Positions 53,422-62,820 of a stretch of DNA of 64,000 bases are shown one piece after another. Within the stretch, counting starts at the first letter, position 1; each line of letters opens with the position of its first letter. The DNA comes from Ferrovibrio sp965278975 (GTDB lineage: Bacteria; Pseudomonadota; Alphaproteobacteria; Ferrovibrionales; Ferrovibrionaceae): NCBI RefSeq assembly GCF_965278975.1, contig NZ_OZ257126.1, forward strand, positions 2,480,001 to 2,544,000. Direction: 5' to 3'. The notes beneath the pieces are model-generated. The model saw nothing but the letters and a program-made list of their open reading frames with translations. It had not been told where the DNA came from and made no database searches. The translations under genes were made by a program, and so were the position numbers.

Positions 53422-54452
53422 AAGACCTCCTCGATACGCTCGGCATGGCAGAACAGCAGCACCAGCCGGTCGATGCCGAGCGCGATGCCGGTGCAATCCG
53501 GCAGGCCATGGCGCAGGGCGGCGATGAAATCGGCGTCGATGGGATAGTCATGGCCGTAGAGCTGGCGCTTGAGCGCCATGTCGGCCTCGAAGCGGCGCAG
53601 CTGTTCGTCCGCGTCGGTGAGTTCAGAGAAGGCATTGGCCAGTTCGACGCCGCAGGCGTAAAGCTCGAAACGCTCGGCCAGATGCGGCGCGCCGGGCTTC
53701 GGCCGGCTCAAGGCCGCCATGTGGATCGGGTAGTCGTACAGCACCGTTGGCGCGCCCAGACCCAATTTCGGTTCGATGCGCTCCAGGGCGAGGCGGAAAT
53801 AGAGATCGTCCCAGCTATCGCCGGCATCGACGCGCAGGCCGATGCCGGTGCAGGCCGCGCGCATGGCGGCCAGATCAGGTTGCAGCGGATCGGCGCCGAT
53901 GCAGGCGGCAAGATCGATGCCGCCATGGCGGCGGCAGGCCTCATGCACGCTGAGATATTCCCAAGGACCGGCGACATCGGCTTCCAGTCCCTGCCAGCGC
54001 AACCTGCTCTCGCCGATGCGGGTGGCGATGGCGCGCAACATCGCCTCGCAATCCTGCATCAGGCGGCGGTAGTCATCACCGGCGCGATACCATTCCAGCA
54101 TGGTGAAGGCGGGATGGTGCAGCGCGGCGCGTTCGCCATTGCGGAAAACCGGGGCAAGCTGAAACAGCTTTTCCTCGCCCGCCGCCAGAAGCTTCTTCAT
54201 GGCGAATTCCGGCGAGGTATGCAGGTGCAGCAGGGCCCGGCTGCCATCGGGGCGTTCGAGTTCGGTGGCGAAGGCCTTGAGATGCGGCTCCAGGCCAGGC
54301 GAGACCTGCAAGGCCGGAGTCTCCACCTCGACAAAGTCTTCGCCGGCGAAATAACCCCGGATCGCCGCCAGAATTGCCATGCGGCGCAACAGGTTGGGCC
54401 GCCTGCGGGCATAGAGCCCAGGCCGCCACCATTCCGTTCCCGTCTTGGTCAT
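53397..54452 (-). CDS. epmA: EF-P lysine aminoacylase EpmA (GenX/PoxA)
   Basis: 351 aa class-II lysyl-tRNA-synthetase paralog without the tRNA-binding domain. Motif 2 region 'FRNGERAALHHPAFTMLEWYRA', motif 3 'GIALGIDRLVLLFCHAE', and 'VEVETPALQVSPGLEPHL'. It attaches beta-lysine to the conserved Lys of EF-P, which is encoded divergently 115 bases away. The pairing supports the assignment. EpmB is not in the window. Confidence 0.94.
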   Translation of the reverse strand: MTKTGTEWWRPGLYARRRPNLLRRMAILAAIRGYFAGEDFVEVETPALQVSPGLEPHLKAFATELERPDGSRALLHLHTSPEFAMKKLLAAGEEKLFQLAPVFRNGERAALHHPAFTMLEWYRAGDDYRRLMQDCEAMLRAIATRIGESRLRWQGLEADVAGPWEYLSVHEACRRHGGIDLAACIGADPLQPDLAAMRAACTGIGLRVDAGDSWDDLYFRLALERIEPKLGLGAPTVLYDYPIHMAALSRPKPGAPHLAERFELYACGVELANAFSELTDADEQLRRFEADMALKRQLYGHDYPIDADFIAALRHGLPDCTGIALGIDRLVLLFCHAERIEEVLWLPVSDI

Positions 54453-54567
54453 GTTTTCAGGCCGAATCGGGTTGTTTCACCGTATATGACCTGATAGTTT
54501 CCGCCCGGCTTTTACGCAAGCGGGCCTGGAATCGAGGGCCCGTTTTTTCGATTCATAAGGACGTCCC

Positions 54568-55134
54568 ATGAAGGTCAATGCCAACCAGTTGCGCAAGGGC
54601 AACGTGGTCGAGATCAACAACAAGCTCTACGCCGTGATCACGGCGCAGAACATCCAGCCGGGCAAGGGCACCCCGGTCACCCAGCTCGATCTGCGCGATC
54701 TGGCTTCCGGCCTGAAGATCAGCGAACGTTACCGCACCACGGAATCGGTTGAGCGCGTTTTCATTGAAAACCGCGAATTCACCTACCTCTATGCCGAGGA
54801 AGACACGCTCACCTTCATGGATGTGGAGAATTACGAGCAGCTCCCGGTGCCGCGCGAAGTGGTGGGCGACAGCTCGGTCTACCTGCAGGATGGCATGAAG
54901 GTGGATATCGCGCTCTATGACGGCAAGGCGGTCAGCGTCGAGATGCCGCAGACCGTTATCCTGGATGTGACTGATACCGAACCGGCCGTGAAGGGCCAGA
55001 CCGCCGCGTCGTCCTACAAGCCGGCGATCCTGTCCAATGGCGTGCGCATCATGGTGCCACCGTTCGTCGGCATCGGCACCCGCATCGTCATCAACGTGGC
55101 CGAGAATGCCTATATGGAGCGCGCCAAGGACTAA
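54568..55134 (+). CDS. efp: Translation elongation factor P
   Basis: 188 aa, full length. KOW-like domain 1 with the modification loop 'NIQPGKGTPVTQLDLRDLASG' (K33 as EpmA substrate), then two OB domains with 'YLYAEEDTLTFMDVENYEQL' and the C-terminal 'GVRIMVPPFVGIGTRIVIN', the usual family end. Rescues ribosomes stalled at polyproline. Followed by a strong hairpin terminator. Confidence 0.97.
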   Translation: MKVNANQLRKGNVVEINNKLYAVITAQNIQPGKGTPVTQLDLRDLASGLKISERYRTTESVERVFIENREFTYLYAEEDTLTFMDVENYEQLPVPREVVGDSSVYLQDGMKVDIALYDGKAVSVEMPQTVILDVTDTEPAVKGQTAASSYKPAILSNGVRIMVPPFVGIGTRIVINVAENAYMERAKD

Positions 55135-55160
55135 ACCTCCGAGGCCAGCCGCCGAAACGA

Positions 55161-55188
55161 AAAGCCCGCCATTCCGGCGGGCTTTTTT
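55161..55188. terminator. Intrinsic terminator after efp
   Basis: AAAGCCCGCC-ATTC-CGGCGGGCTTTTTT: GC-rich stem, short loop and T-run, 27 bases after the efp stop. The leading A-run would let it act for the convergent HxlR gene as well. Confidence 0.93.
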
Positions 55189-55210
55189 GTTGGCGTGGTA
55201 TGCCGTTGCC

Positions 55211-55621
55211 TCAGACGGTTTCTTTCACCCGGTTGTCGAAGCATTGCCGCGCCGCTTCCATGCGGTCGCCATTCTGCATGGTCCATTGCCACAGGCCGCA
55301 GACCACCTCGCCCAAGGAATGGCCCAGCGGGGTCAGGCTATATTCCACATGCGGTGGCACCACCGGATGGACATGGCGGGCCACCAGGCCATCGCGCTCA
55401 AGCTGGCGCAAGGTCTGGGTCAGCATCTTCTGGCTCACGCCCGGCAGGCGTTCGCGCAGGCGCGAAAAGCGCATCGGGCCGGCATCGAGGTTTTCGATGG
55501 TCAGCAGGGTCCAGCGGTCGGCCAGCCGGGTCAGCAGGTCGCGCACCAGTTCTTCCACGCGCGGATCTTCGCAATCGGCGCAGGAAATCGGCAAAGTATT
55601 ATCAGGTGTGGGGCTCAGCAT
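55211..55621 (-). CDS. HxlR-family transcriptional regulator
   Basis: 136 aa from ATG 55621. 'LADRWTLLTIENLDAGPMRFSRLRERLPGVSQKMLTQTLRQLERDGL', the HxlR winged HTH, and 'YSLTPLGHSLGEVV'. N-terminal 'SCADCEDPRVE' gives a Cys pair suited to thiol or aldehyde sensing, as in other HxlR proteins. Divergent from the molybdenum hydroxylase genes, so likely to regulate them. Confidence 0.9.
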   Translation of the reverse strand: MLSPTPDNTLPISCADCEDPRVEELVRDLLTRLADRWTLLTIENLDAGPMRFSRLRERLPGVSQKMLTQTLRQLERDGLVARHVHPVVPPHVEYSLTPLGHSLGEVVCGLWQWTMQNGDRMEAARQCFDNRVKETV

Positions 55622-55787
55622 TTTCGGGGCTCCTAAAAAACGCCTATCCATCGCAGATGCACAGTATCCGCGCGGTGCCTATGGAACTTTCGGGTGCCTT
55701 CTTGCCGAGTATAGCACAGGCGCCTATTTCTGCCCAAGCGCCGCCACATGCCCCACCCCGGTGTGCGCGCAAAATCGCGGAGACTTG

Positions 55788-56252
55788 ATGATGCCCGTCA
55801 CATTCACCCTGAATGGCAAGCCCGTTCGCCTCGATGTCGACCCCGATATGCCGCTGCTTTGGGCAGTGCGCGATGAAATCGGCCTCACCGGCAGCAAGTT
55901 CGGCTGCGGCATGGCGCAATGCGGCGCCTGCACCATGCATGTGGAAGGCGAGCCGGTGCGCGCCTGCTCCACGCCGCTCAGCAGTATCGAAGGCAAGAAG
56001 ATCACCACCATCGAGGGCCTGAACGGCAAGGTGGCGCAGGCGGTGCAGGCCGCCTGGGTGAAGCATGAAGTGGCGCAATGCGGCTATTGCCAGTCCGGCC
56101 AGGTGATGTCGGCGGTGGCCTTGCTCAGCGGCAACAATAATCCCAGCGATAGCGATATCGACGAAGCGATGCGCGGCAATATCTGCCGCTGCGCCACCTA
56201 TGTGCGCATCCGCTCCGCCATCCACGATGCCGCCAAGACCGTGAGGGCTTAA
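55788..56252 (+). CDS. [2Fe-2S] subunit of a molybdenum hydroxylase (IorA-like)
   Basis: 154 aa (ATG 55788 or 55791). Plant-type cluster 'GCGMAQCGACTMHVEG...C' and the second cluster 'CGYCQSGQ' with 'NICRCATY'. It carries electrons from the Mo subunit encoded two bases downstream. Without an FAD subunit the pair matches the isoquinoline 1-oxidoreductase/aldehyde dehydrogenase group. The true substrate is unknown. Confidence 0.92.
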   Translation: MMPVTFTLNGKPVRLDVDPDMPLLWAVRDEIGLTGSKFGCGMAQCGACTMHVEGEPVRACSTPLSSIEGKKITTIEGLNGKVAQAVQAAWVKHEVAQCGYCQSGQVMSAVALLSGNNNPSDSDIDEAMRGNICRCATYVRIRSAIHDAAKTVRA

Positions 56253-56254
56253 GC

Positions 56255-58438
56255 ATGACCATGCAGCGACCGATCGATACTTCCCGCCGCGGCTTCCTCA
56301 AGGGCAGTGCCGTGGCTGCCGCCGGCCTGATCGTCGGCTTCCAGATGGCGCCGGCCGGCAAGGCCTTCGCCGCCACCGCCAAAGCCGGTGAAAGTGCCAT
56401 GCTCAATGCCTTTGTGCGCATCGCGCCCGATGGCATCGTCACCGTCTATGCCAAGCATGTGGAAATGGGCCAGGGCAGCTATACCGGGCTTGCCACCATC
56501 CTGGCCGAGGAACTGGATGCCGATTGGAGCAAGGTGCGCGCCACCGGCGCACCGGCCGATGCCAAGCTCTATGCCAATCTGGCTTTCGGCATGCAGGGCA
56601 CCGGCGGTTCCACCGCCATGGCCAATTCCTGGGATCAGTTGCGCCAGGCAGGCGCCACGGCGCGCGCCATGCTGGTCGCCGCTGCCGCCGAACGCTGGAA
56701 AGTCCCTGCCAGCGAAATCACCGTGGCCAAGGGCGTGGTGTCCCATGCCGCTTCGGGCCGCAAGGCCGGTTTCGGCGAACTGGCGGTGGATGCCGCGCGC
56801 CAGACGCCGCCGGCATCCGTAACGCTCAAAGACCCGGCGAAATTCGCCCTGGTTGGCAAGAAGGCGCCGCGCCTTGATGCCCGCGCCAAGGCCAATGGCA
56901 CGGCGCAGTTCACCATCGATGTGAAGCTGCCGGGCCAGCTTACCGCGCTGGTCGCCCGCTCGCCGCAATTCGGCGGCAAGGTGAAAAGCGTCGATGCCGC
57001 CGCTGCCCGCAAGGTGCCGGGCGTGGTCGACGTTGTGCAGGTGCCGACCGGCGTGGCGGTGATTGCCAAGGGTTTCTGGGCGGCGAGCAAAGGCCGCGAG
57101 GCCTTGCAGGTGGAATGGGATCTCAGTGCCGCCGAGACGCGCGGCTCGGATGAGATGCTGGCGAGCTATCGCGACCTGGCGAAGCAGCCGGGCAAGCCGG
57201 CGCGGCGCGAAGGCGATGCGGAAGCGGCGTTAGGCCAGGGCGCGCAGAAATTCGAGGCGAGCTATGATTTCCCCTTCCTCGCCCATGCGCCGATGGAGCC
57301 GCTCGATTGCGTGGTGCGGCTGAGCAGTGATGCCTGCGAAATCTGGGCTGGCGATCAGTTCCAGACCGTCGATCAGGCCAATGCCGCCCATGTGCTGGGC
57401 TTCAAGCCGGAGCAGGTGAAGATCAACACGCTGTATGCCGGCGGCAGCTTCGGCCGCCGCGCCAACACGCAGTCCGATTATATTTCGGAAGCCGTGCAGG
57501 TAGCCAAGGCCTTTGGCGCCGGCAAACCGCCGGTGAAGGTGATGTGGACGCGTGAGGATGATATCCGCGGCGGCTTCTACCGCCCGCTTTATCACCATGC
57601 GCTGGCCGCCAGCGTCGATGCCAAAGGTGACATTACCGCCTGGCGCCAGCGTATTGTCGGTCAGTCGATTCTGGATGGCACGCCCTTCGCGCCGATGATG
57701 GTGAAGGATGGCGTCGATGTCACTTCGGTGGAAGGCGCCGCCAACCTGCCCTATGCCATCCCCAATCTGGCCGTGGACCTGCATACCACCAAGTCCGGCG
57801 TGCCGGTGCTGTGGTGGCGTTCGGTCGGCTCGACCCATACCGCTTTCGCCACCGAGGTTTTCCTCGATGAGATCGCGCTGGCGACGAAGCAGGATCCGGT
57901 GGCCTTGCGGCGCAAGCTGCTGGCGAAGCATCCGCGTCATCTTGGCGTGCTGAACCTGGCAGCGGAAAAGGCCGGTTGGGGCAAACCGCTGCCCAAGGGC
58001 TGGGCGCGCGGCGTGGCGGTGCATGAAAGCTTCTCGTCCTATGTTGCCGAGGTGGCGGAAGTGTCCGTGCAGGCCGATGGTTCCTGGCGCGTCGAGCGCG
58101 TGGTGGCGGCGGTGGATTGCGGCCTGCCGATCAACCCGGAAATCATCAAGGCCCAGGTGGAAGGCGGTATCGGCTACGGCCTGGCGGCGGTGTTCTCCGG
58201 CGCCATCACGCTGGAAAAGGGCGAAGTGCAGCAATCCAACTTCCATGATTACGAAGTGCTGCGCATCGACCAGATGCCGAAGGTGGAGGTGCATATCATG
58301 CCCTCCAAGGAAAAGCCGACCGGCATCGGCGAGCCCGGCCTGCCGCCGATTGGTCCGGCGGTAGCCAATGCCTTGATGGCGGCAACCGGCCAGCGCTTCC
58401 GCGCCCTGCCGTTGCCATCGTCAATCAAGTCGGCTTAG
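56255..58438 (+). CDS. Molybdopterin-binding subunit of a periplasmic hydroxylase (IorB-like)
   Basis: 727 aa. Tat signal 'RRGFLKGSAVAAAGL' (about 8-22). Repeated Mo-binding segments: 'EMGQGSYTGLATILAEEL', 'GSFGRRANTQSDYI', 'PVLWWRSVGSTHTAFA' and, near the end, 'GIGEPGLPPIGPAVANAL' with the catalytic Glu. The Tat signal puts the enzyme in the periplasm, where a cytochrome would accept its electrons. Oxidises an N-heteroaromatic or aldehyde substrate. Confidence 0.92.
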   Translation: MTMQRPIDTSRRGFLKGSAVAAAGLIVGFQMAPAGKAFAATAKAGESAMLNAFVRIAPDGIVTVYAKHVEMGQGSYTGLATILAEELDADWSKVRATGAPADAKLYANLAFGMQGTGGSTAMANSWDQLRQAGATARAMLVAAAAERWKVPASEITVAKGVVSHAASGRKAGFGELAVDAARQTPPASVTLKDPAKFALVGKKAPRLDARAKANGTAQFTIDVKLPGQLTALVARSPQFGGKVKSVDAAAARKVPGVVDVVQVPTGVAVIAKGFWAASKGREALQVEWDLSAAETRGSDEMLASYRDLAKQPGKPARREGDAEAALGQGAQKFEASYDFPFLAHAPMEPLDCVVRLSSDACEIWAGDQFQTVDQANAAHVLGFKPEQVKINTLYAGGSFGRRANTQSDYISEAVQVAKAFGAGKPPVKVMWTREDDIRGGFYRPLYHHALAASVDAKGDITAWRQRIVGQSILDGTPFAPMMVKDGVDVTSVEGAANLPYAIPNLAVDLHTTKSGVPVLWWRSVGSTHTAFATEVFLDEIALATKQDPVALRRKLLAKHPRHLGVLNLAAEKAGWGKPLPKGWARGVAVHESFSSYVAEVAEVSVQADGSWRVERVVAAVDCGLPINPEIIKAQVEGGIGYGLAAVFSGAITLEKGEVQQSNFHDYEVLRIDQMPKVEVHIMPSKEKPTGIGEPGLPPIGPAVANALMAATGQRFRALPLPSSIKSA

Positions 58439-58448
58439 GCAAGTCGGC

Positions 58449-59639
58449 TTAGCCAAACCGAAGGGCTGTGCGTCGGCGCCAGAGTAGCCAGGTGCCGACG
58501 CCGCCCAGCAGGGTCAGCGGCAGCATCGCCGGATAGACCCAGCCGCCTTCCAGGCCGGCGAAATTGGCCGCATAAAGCGGCCCCACCACCATGGTGCCGA
58601 TAGCCAGCATCATGCCATTGGCAGCGCCATAGAGGGTCTGTGCGGTGGCCGAGGCGGAAGGCTCGCAGCCTTCCGCCATCAGCCGCATGGCGCCGAGATG
58701 GGCGGCGCCGAAGGTGGCGGCATGCAGCACCTGCAGCAGCACCAGCGAGGTCATATCGGTGAGCACGCCCTGCAGGCTCCAGCGGATCACGCCGCCGGCC
58801 ACGGCGCAGATCAGCAGCCCAACACCGCCGAGTTTCGCCACCACGCGCTGGCCGACCGCGAACAGGATCACCTCGGCGATCACGCCCTCGGCCCACAGGA
58901 AGCCGATCTGCGCGTCGCTTAAGCCGACGCTGCGCCAATGCAGGGTGCCGAAGGTGTAGAAGGCGGCATGCGTCGCCTGCAGGCAGGCATTGGTCAGCAG
59001 GAAGATGCAGAAGCTGCTGTTGCGCAGCAGCCGCAGGGCCGGCGCGCCAGCACGCGGACGGTCCAGCGGCAGGCGGATATCAGGCAGCAGATAGGCGCAG
59101 GCCACCACCGGCAGCATGGCGGCCAGGATCAGCCAGTAGATCCAGTCATCATTGCGGCCCTTCAGCCACAGCCCGGCGAGATAGGCGCAGACCAGGAAGC
59201 TGATGCTGCCCCACAGCCGGATGCGGCCATATTGCACGCCATGATGGGTGGCGGTGAGCATGGCCAGATTCTCGGTCAGCGGCGCCAGCGGCGACCACAC
59301 CAGGGCGAACACGATCCCCACCAGCATCAGCTGCACAAAGCCATCGGCGAAGCCGAAGCCGATGAAGCTGAGCAGGCTGGCGATGGCGCAGAACTGGATG
59401 GCGCGGCGGCGCTCGCCGCTCTTGTCCACGATATGCGCGGCCAGCGGCGCGCCTACCAGCCGCAGCCAGATGGCGGTGGCCAGCATGATGGAGATTTCCG
59501 TCGGGCTGAGGCCACGGCTTTCCAGCCACACCGCCCAGAAGGGCAGGTGCACGCCGGGGATGGCGAACAGCGCGATGAAAAACAGGCTGACGCGGAAGCC
59601 GGGGGAGGCTTCGCGCAAGCGGCTAAGCGGGGCGAACAT
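58449..59639 (-). CDS. MFS transporter, HcaT/phenylpropionate-permease-like
   Basis: 396 aa, about 12 TM helices. Begins 'SLFFIALFAIPGVHLPFWAVWLESRGLS', the MFS_1-like/HcaT pattern, with 'RLVGAPLAAHIVDKSGERR' as the loop 2-3 motif. Eleven bases after the FUSC gene stop, so in its operon. Could import an aromatic acid; the substrate is inferred from family only. Confidence 0.85.
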   Translation of the reverse strand: MFAPLSRLREASPGFRVSLFFIALFAIPGVHLPFWAVWLESRGLSPTEISIMLATAIWLRLVGAPLAAHIVDKSGERRRAIQFCAIASLLSFIGFGFADGFVQLMLVGIVFALVWSPLAPLTENLAMLTATHHGVQYGRIRLWGSISFLVCAYLAGLWLKGRNDDWIYWLILAAMLPVVACAYLLPDIRLPLDRPRAGAPALRLLRNSSFCIFLLTNACLQATHAAFYTFGTLHWRSVGLSDAQIGFLWAEGVIAEVILFAVGQRVVAKLGGVGLLICAVAGGVIRWSLQGVLTDMTSLVLLQVLHAATFGAAHLGAMRLMAEGCEPSASATAQTLYGAANGMMLAIGTMVVGPLYAANFAGLEGGWVYPAMLPLTLLGGVGTWLLWRRRTALRFG

Positions 59640-59650
59640 GACGGTGGAGT

Positions 59651-61795
59651 TTACTGCAAAGCCTCGGTCAATACAGCCGCCTCCGGCTGGGAAAGCTGGC
59701 GGATTTCAGTCGCCAGCACTTCCGCCTGCAGCAGCCGGCGCTGTAGCACCACCAGGAATGGCGCGGTGCCGAGTTCGGTATCGGGTATCGGCGGCGGCGG
59801 GGGTTCGGGAATGGCCGGCGGCGGTGCGCCCAGGATATCCAGCAGGCGGTGGCGGTGCAGGTTGAGCAGGCGTTCCAGCAGATGCGGCTCGATCTCGCGG
59901 CCACGCATGCGCAGCACGATATGCAAGGCCGCCAGATGCGACATCAGGCGGTAGCTCTGGCTTAAGAATCTCCGCCGGCGCGGCAGGTCGACATGGCCGA
60001 GGCCCGGCTCGTCCGGCATGCGCTTGAGCGAACCGGCAAGGTCGGTGATGGCATCGAACAGGTCCTTGCGTGCCAGGCGGTAGGTCTGGTCCGGCGGGTT
60101 CTGCTTCAAGGCCTGGCGGGCATATTTGCGCAGGGCACGCAGCAGGTTGGCGCCCAGATCGGAAAGGCCGGCGCGTTCCCAGTTCGGCCAGAGATGGCTG
60201 AAGCCCCAGGCCAGCAGGGCGCCGACCAGGGTATCCACCAGGCGCTCCACCAGGGCATTGCCGGAGCTGGGGTTGATGAAATGCATCATCAGCAGAGCCA
60301 TCACGGCGCCAGCCACCGCCGTGACCCGGTAGCGCACCGGCGCATAGGCATGGCTCAGGCCGATGCTTAAGGCGGCCAGCGCCAGCAGCCAGGGATCGCT
60401 CAGGTAATGCAGCGCCAGGGCGGCCAGCACGCAGCCGAGCAGGTTGCCGATCAGGCGGTCCTTCTGGCGCTGGCGTGTCGCCGAATAGCTGGCGCGCATG
60501 ATCACCGCCACGGTCAGCATGATCCAGCTGCCATGATGGAACCAGGGGCTGAGCAGCAGGCTGGCGACATAGCCGGCCAGGATCGCGCTGGAGAAGCGCA
60601 GCGCGTAGCGGAAGATCGGTGAATTGCTGCGGAAATGCCGCTTCATGGTGCGCCAGCCATAAGGCCGCGCGGGCAGGAAATCCGCCACCTGCACGGTGCT
60701 GAGCTGTAGGGCGGCCACCTCATCATCGCGCGCCACCTGCTGCTGGCGGCGCACGGCGGCGATGGCATTGCCGATACGCACGAAGGCGGCATTGAGTTCC
60801 AGCGCGGCGCGGCCCATCTCGGTTTCCGGCTCGTCTCTCGCCGCCAGCAGGTCGGCGGAGCGGGCTTTCAGCTTTTCGAGGTCGGCTTCCAGCGGGTCCA
60901 GCGCCGGGCAGGGGGCGTGGCCGGCGATTTCCTCGGCCAGGATTTCCACCCGGTCGGCCAGCCGCAGCACGATATCGCGCAGGGCTGGCAGCGGTGTGCC
61001 GCGTTCGCCATAGGCCTTGCGCAGCAGGGCATAGTCGATCTGGCTCGACAGGATGGTCTCGAAACTATCCAGCAGGGCCACCAGGCCGGCGGCCAGGCGA
61101 TGCTCGGCGCCATCCTCGATATGGCGCAGCAGCAGGTTGCGTGCCGCTTCCACGCGCTCCATTAGGGTCACCTGGCGCTCGATCAGCCGGTCATAGGCGC
61201 GGTCCAGCGGCTCGGCGGGATCGTAGAGCGCGGCTTTCTCGCGGGTGTAATCGGCTAGGCCGCGCAAGGCGCCGACCAGGGCGATGCGCTTATGCCGCTT
61301 GGCCAGGATTTCCGCCACCACAACGCCATAGACCAGATAGCCGGTGCCGCCGAACACGAACAGCAGGGCATGATGCAGGGCGCCGCCGCGTTCATGGATT
61401 TCGGCGCCGAGCGTGAAGATCGAGGCCAGGATCATCGCCATGCACAGGGCCAGTGCCGCCTTGCCATGTGCCGTCACCATGGCGGCGGCAAAACCGAACA
61501 CGGTCAGCAGTGGCGCCATCAGCCACGGATAGGGCGCGGCCAGGCCGGTCAGCAGCGTGATGATGCTGCACAGCACCAGGGCGATCAGGAATACGGCGCG
61601 CTTGTGGTTTGGCGGGCTTGGCGTGTCGACGATGGAAACGCAGATGGCGCCGGTGGCCATGCCGGCGGCCGTATTGAAATCGGTGGCAAGCCCGGCCGCC
61701 AGCGCCACCAGGGCGACGCCCAGCGCCGCCGTGGCGCCGCTCAGGCTCTGCTGCTGCGGCAGCGCGAGGGTGGAGAAACTGATCAGGGGCCGCAT
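59651..61795 (-). CDS. FUSC-family membrane exporter
   Basis: 714 aa. Two clusters of TM helices (about 20-165 and 385-520) separated by and followed by long cytoplasmic helices, the AaeB/YccS/FUSC arrangement. 'AILAGYVASLLLSPWFHHGSWIMLTVAVIMR' and 'LIGNLLGCVLAALALHYL' belong to the second repeat. C-terminal Pro-rich 'PPPAIPEPPPPPIPD'. Likely exports aromatic carboxylic acids or other toxic organics. Confidence 0.88.
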   Translation of the reverse strand: MRPLISFSTLALPQQQSLSGATAALGVALVALAAGLATDFNTAAGMATGAICVSIVDTPSPPNHKRAVFLIALVLCSIITLLTGLAAPYPWLMAPLLTVFGFAAAMVTAHGKAALALCMAMILASIFTLGAEIHERGGALHHALLFVFGGTGYLVYGVVVAEILAKRHKRIALVGALRGLADYTREKAALYDPAEPLDRAYDRLIERQVTLMERVEAARNLLLRHIEDGAEHRLAAGLVALLDSFETILSSQIDYALLRKAYGERGTPLPALRDIVLRLADRVEILAEEIAGHAPCPALDPLEADLEKLKARSADLLAARDEPETEMGRAALELNAAFVRIGNAIAAVRRQQQVARDDEVAALQLSTVQVADFLPARPYGWRTMKRHFRSNSPIFRYALRFSSAILAGYVASLLLSPWFHHGSWIMLTVAVIMRASYSATRQRQKDRLIGNLLGCVLAALALHYLSDPWLLALAALSIGLSHAYAPVRYRVTAVAGAVMALLMMHFINPSSGNALVERLVDTLVGALLAWGFSHLWPNWERAGLSDLGANLLRALRKYARQALKQNPPDQTYRLARKDLFDAITDLAGSLKRMPDEPGLGHVDLPRRRRFLSQSYRLMSHLAALHIVLRMRGREIEPHLLERLLNLHRHRLLDILGAPPPAIPEPPPPPIPDTELGTAPFLVVLQRRLLQAEVLATEIRQLSQPEAAVLTEALQ

Positions 61796-61807
61796 GGCCC
61801 TGTTATA

Positions 61808-62332
61808 TCAGGGGGCGTTGAGGAATTTATAGTAGAAGGCGCAGGGTTGCGCCGTGCCGCCGCCTGGCGGCAGCGAATAGGCCGGCATCACGCCCAGCAG
61901 GCTATAGCCCAGCGCCTGGTAGAGCGGTTCCGCCTCGCTGTGCTGGCCGGTATCCAGCACCAGCAGCGTGCGATGCAGCCGGGCGGCTTCTTCATGCAGC
62001 GCCAGCATCAGGCGGCGGGCCAGCCCCTGGCGGCGGGCGCGGCGATGCACCAGCATCTTCCGCACCTCGGCGCGGTGCGGCTGGTTCGGCGGCACATCCA
62101 GGCCCAGGCTGACCGTGCCGCTTAAATTTCCGGCCGCGTCATGGGCGCCGAACAGTACTAGCTCGCCGCGCCGCTGTGCCGCCAGCGCCTTGCGCCAGAA
62201 GCCGAGCGCCTCGGCATGGCTGTAGGGCAGCATGAAATTCACCATGGCGCCGCCTTCAACGCAGTCGCGCAGGATCTCGGCCAGGTCGTCGATGGCAGCC
62301 TCTGCCTCGTCGGCCGTCAGCAGGCGGATCAC
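61808..62332 (-). CDS. GNAT N-acetyltransferase
   Basis: 174 aa, GTG start overlapping the upstream gene. Acetyl-CoA loop 'KMLVHRRARRQGLARRLM' (R/Q-x-x-G-x-G/A), 'TLLVLDTGQHSEAEPLYQALGY'. Similar to aminoglycoside or small-molecule acetyltransferases, substrate unknown. Last of three overlapping genes with the PAT-like enzyme and the XRE/cupin regulator. Confidence 0.86.
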   Translation of the reverse strand: MIRLLTADEAEAAIDDLAEILRDCVEGGAMVNFMLPYSHAEALGFWRKALAAQRRGELVLFGAHDAAGNLSGTVSLGLDVPPNQPHRAEVRKMLVHRRARRQGLARRLMLALHEEAARLHRTLLVLDTGQHSEAEPLYQALGYSLLGVMPAYSLPPGGGTAQPCAFYYKFLNAP

Positions 62333-62820
62333 AGCTTTTTCTCCAGGAAGATCAGGTCGAGCCAGCGCTCGAATTTCCAGCCGACTTCACTCAAGCGGCC
62401 GGCTTCGCGGAAACCCATCTGGGCATGCAGCTTCAGGCTGGCGGCATTATCCGCCGTGATGCCGGCGATCATGGCGTGCAGGCCGGCGGCCTGGGCGCGC
62501 TCGAACAGGGCCGGCAGCAACAGCTTGCCGATCCCCTGGCCGCGCCGCGCCGGCGCAATGTAGATGGCGTTTTCCACCGTGTAGCGATAGGCCGGCCAGG
62601 GCCGGAACGGGCCGTAGCTGGCAAAGCCCAGCACGGCATCGCCTTCCACCGCCAGCAGCACCGGCAATTGCTGTTCCTGCTTGGCCGCGAACCAGGCGAG
62701 CTGTGCGTCCAGGCTGCGCGGCGTGTAGTCGAATACAGCGGTGGTATTGACCACGGCATCATTGTAGATCGGCAGGATCGCTGCCATGTCGGCAGCGCTG
62801 GCATCGCGAATGTGGATCAT
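62329..62820 (-). CDS. Phosphinothricin-acetyltransferase-like GNAT
   Basis: 163 aa. 'IRDASAADMAAILPIYNDAV' and 'PWPAYRYTVENAIYIAPARRGQGIGKLLL' with the 'R-R-G-Q-G-I-G' acetyl-CoA loop, then 'LHAMIAGITADNAASLKLHAQMGFREAG'. Matches the PAT/Bar/MddA group that acetylates phosphinothricin, methionine sulfone or sulfoximine. Overlaps its neighbours by four bases on each side. Confidence 0.9.
   Translation of the reverse strand: MIHIRDASAADMAAILPIYNDAVVNTTAVFDYTPRSLDAQLAWFAAKQEQQLPVLLAVEGDAVLGFASYGPFRPWPAYRYTVENAIYIAPARRGQGIGKLLLPALFERAQAAGLHAMIAGITADNAASLKLHAQMGFREAGRLSEVGWKFERWLDLIFLEKKL

Noticed and set aside
58424..58452. Tandem AAGTCGGCTTAG repeat where two convergent genes end
   Set aside because: Two short units only; probably local slippage, without regulatory features.
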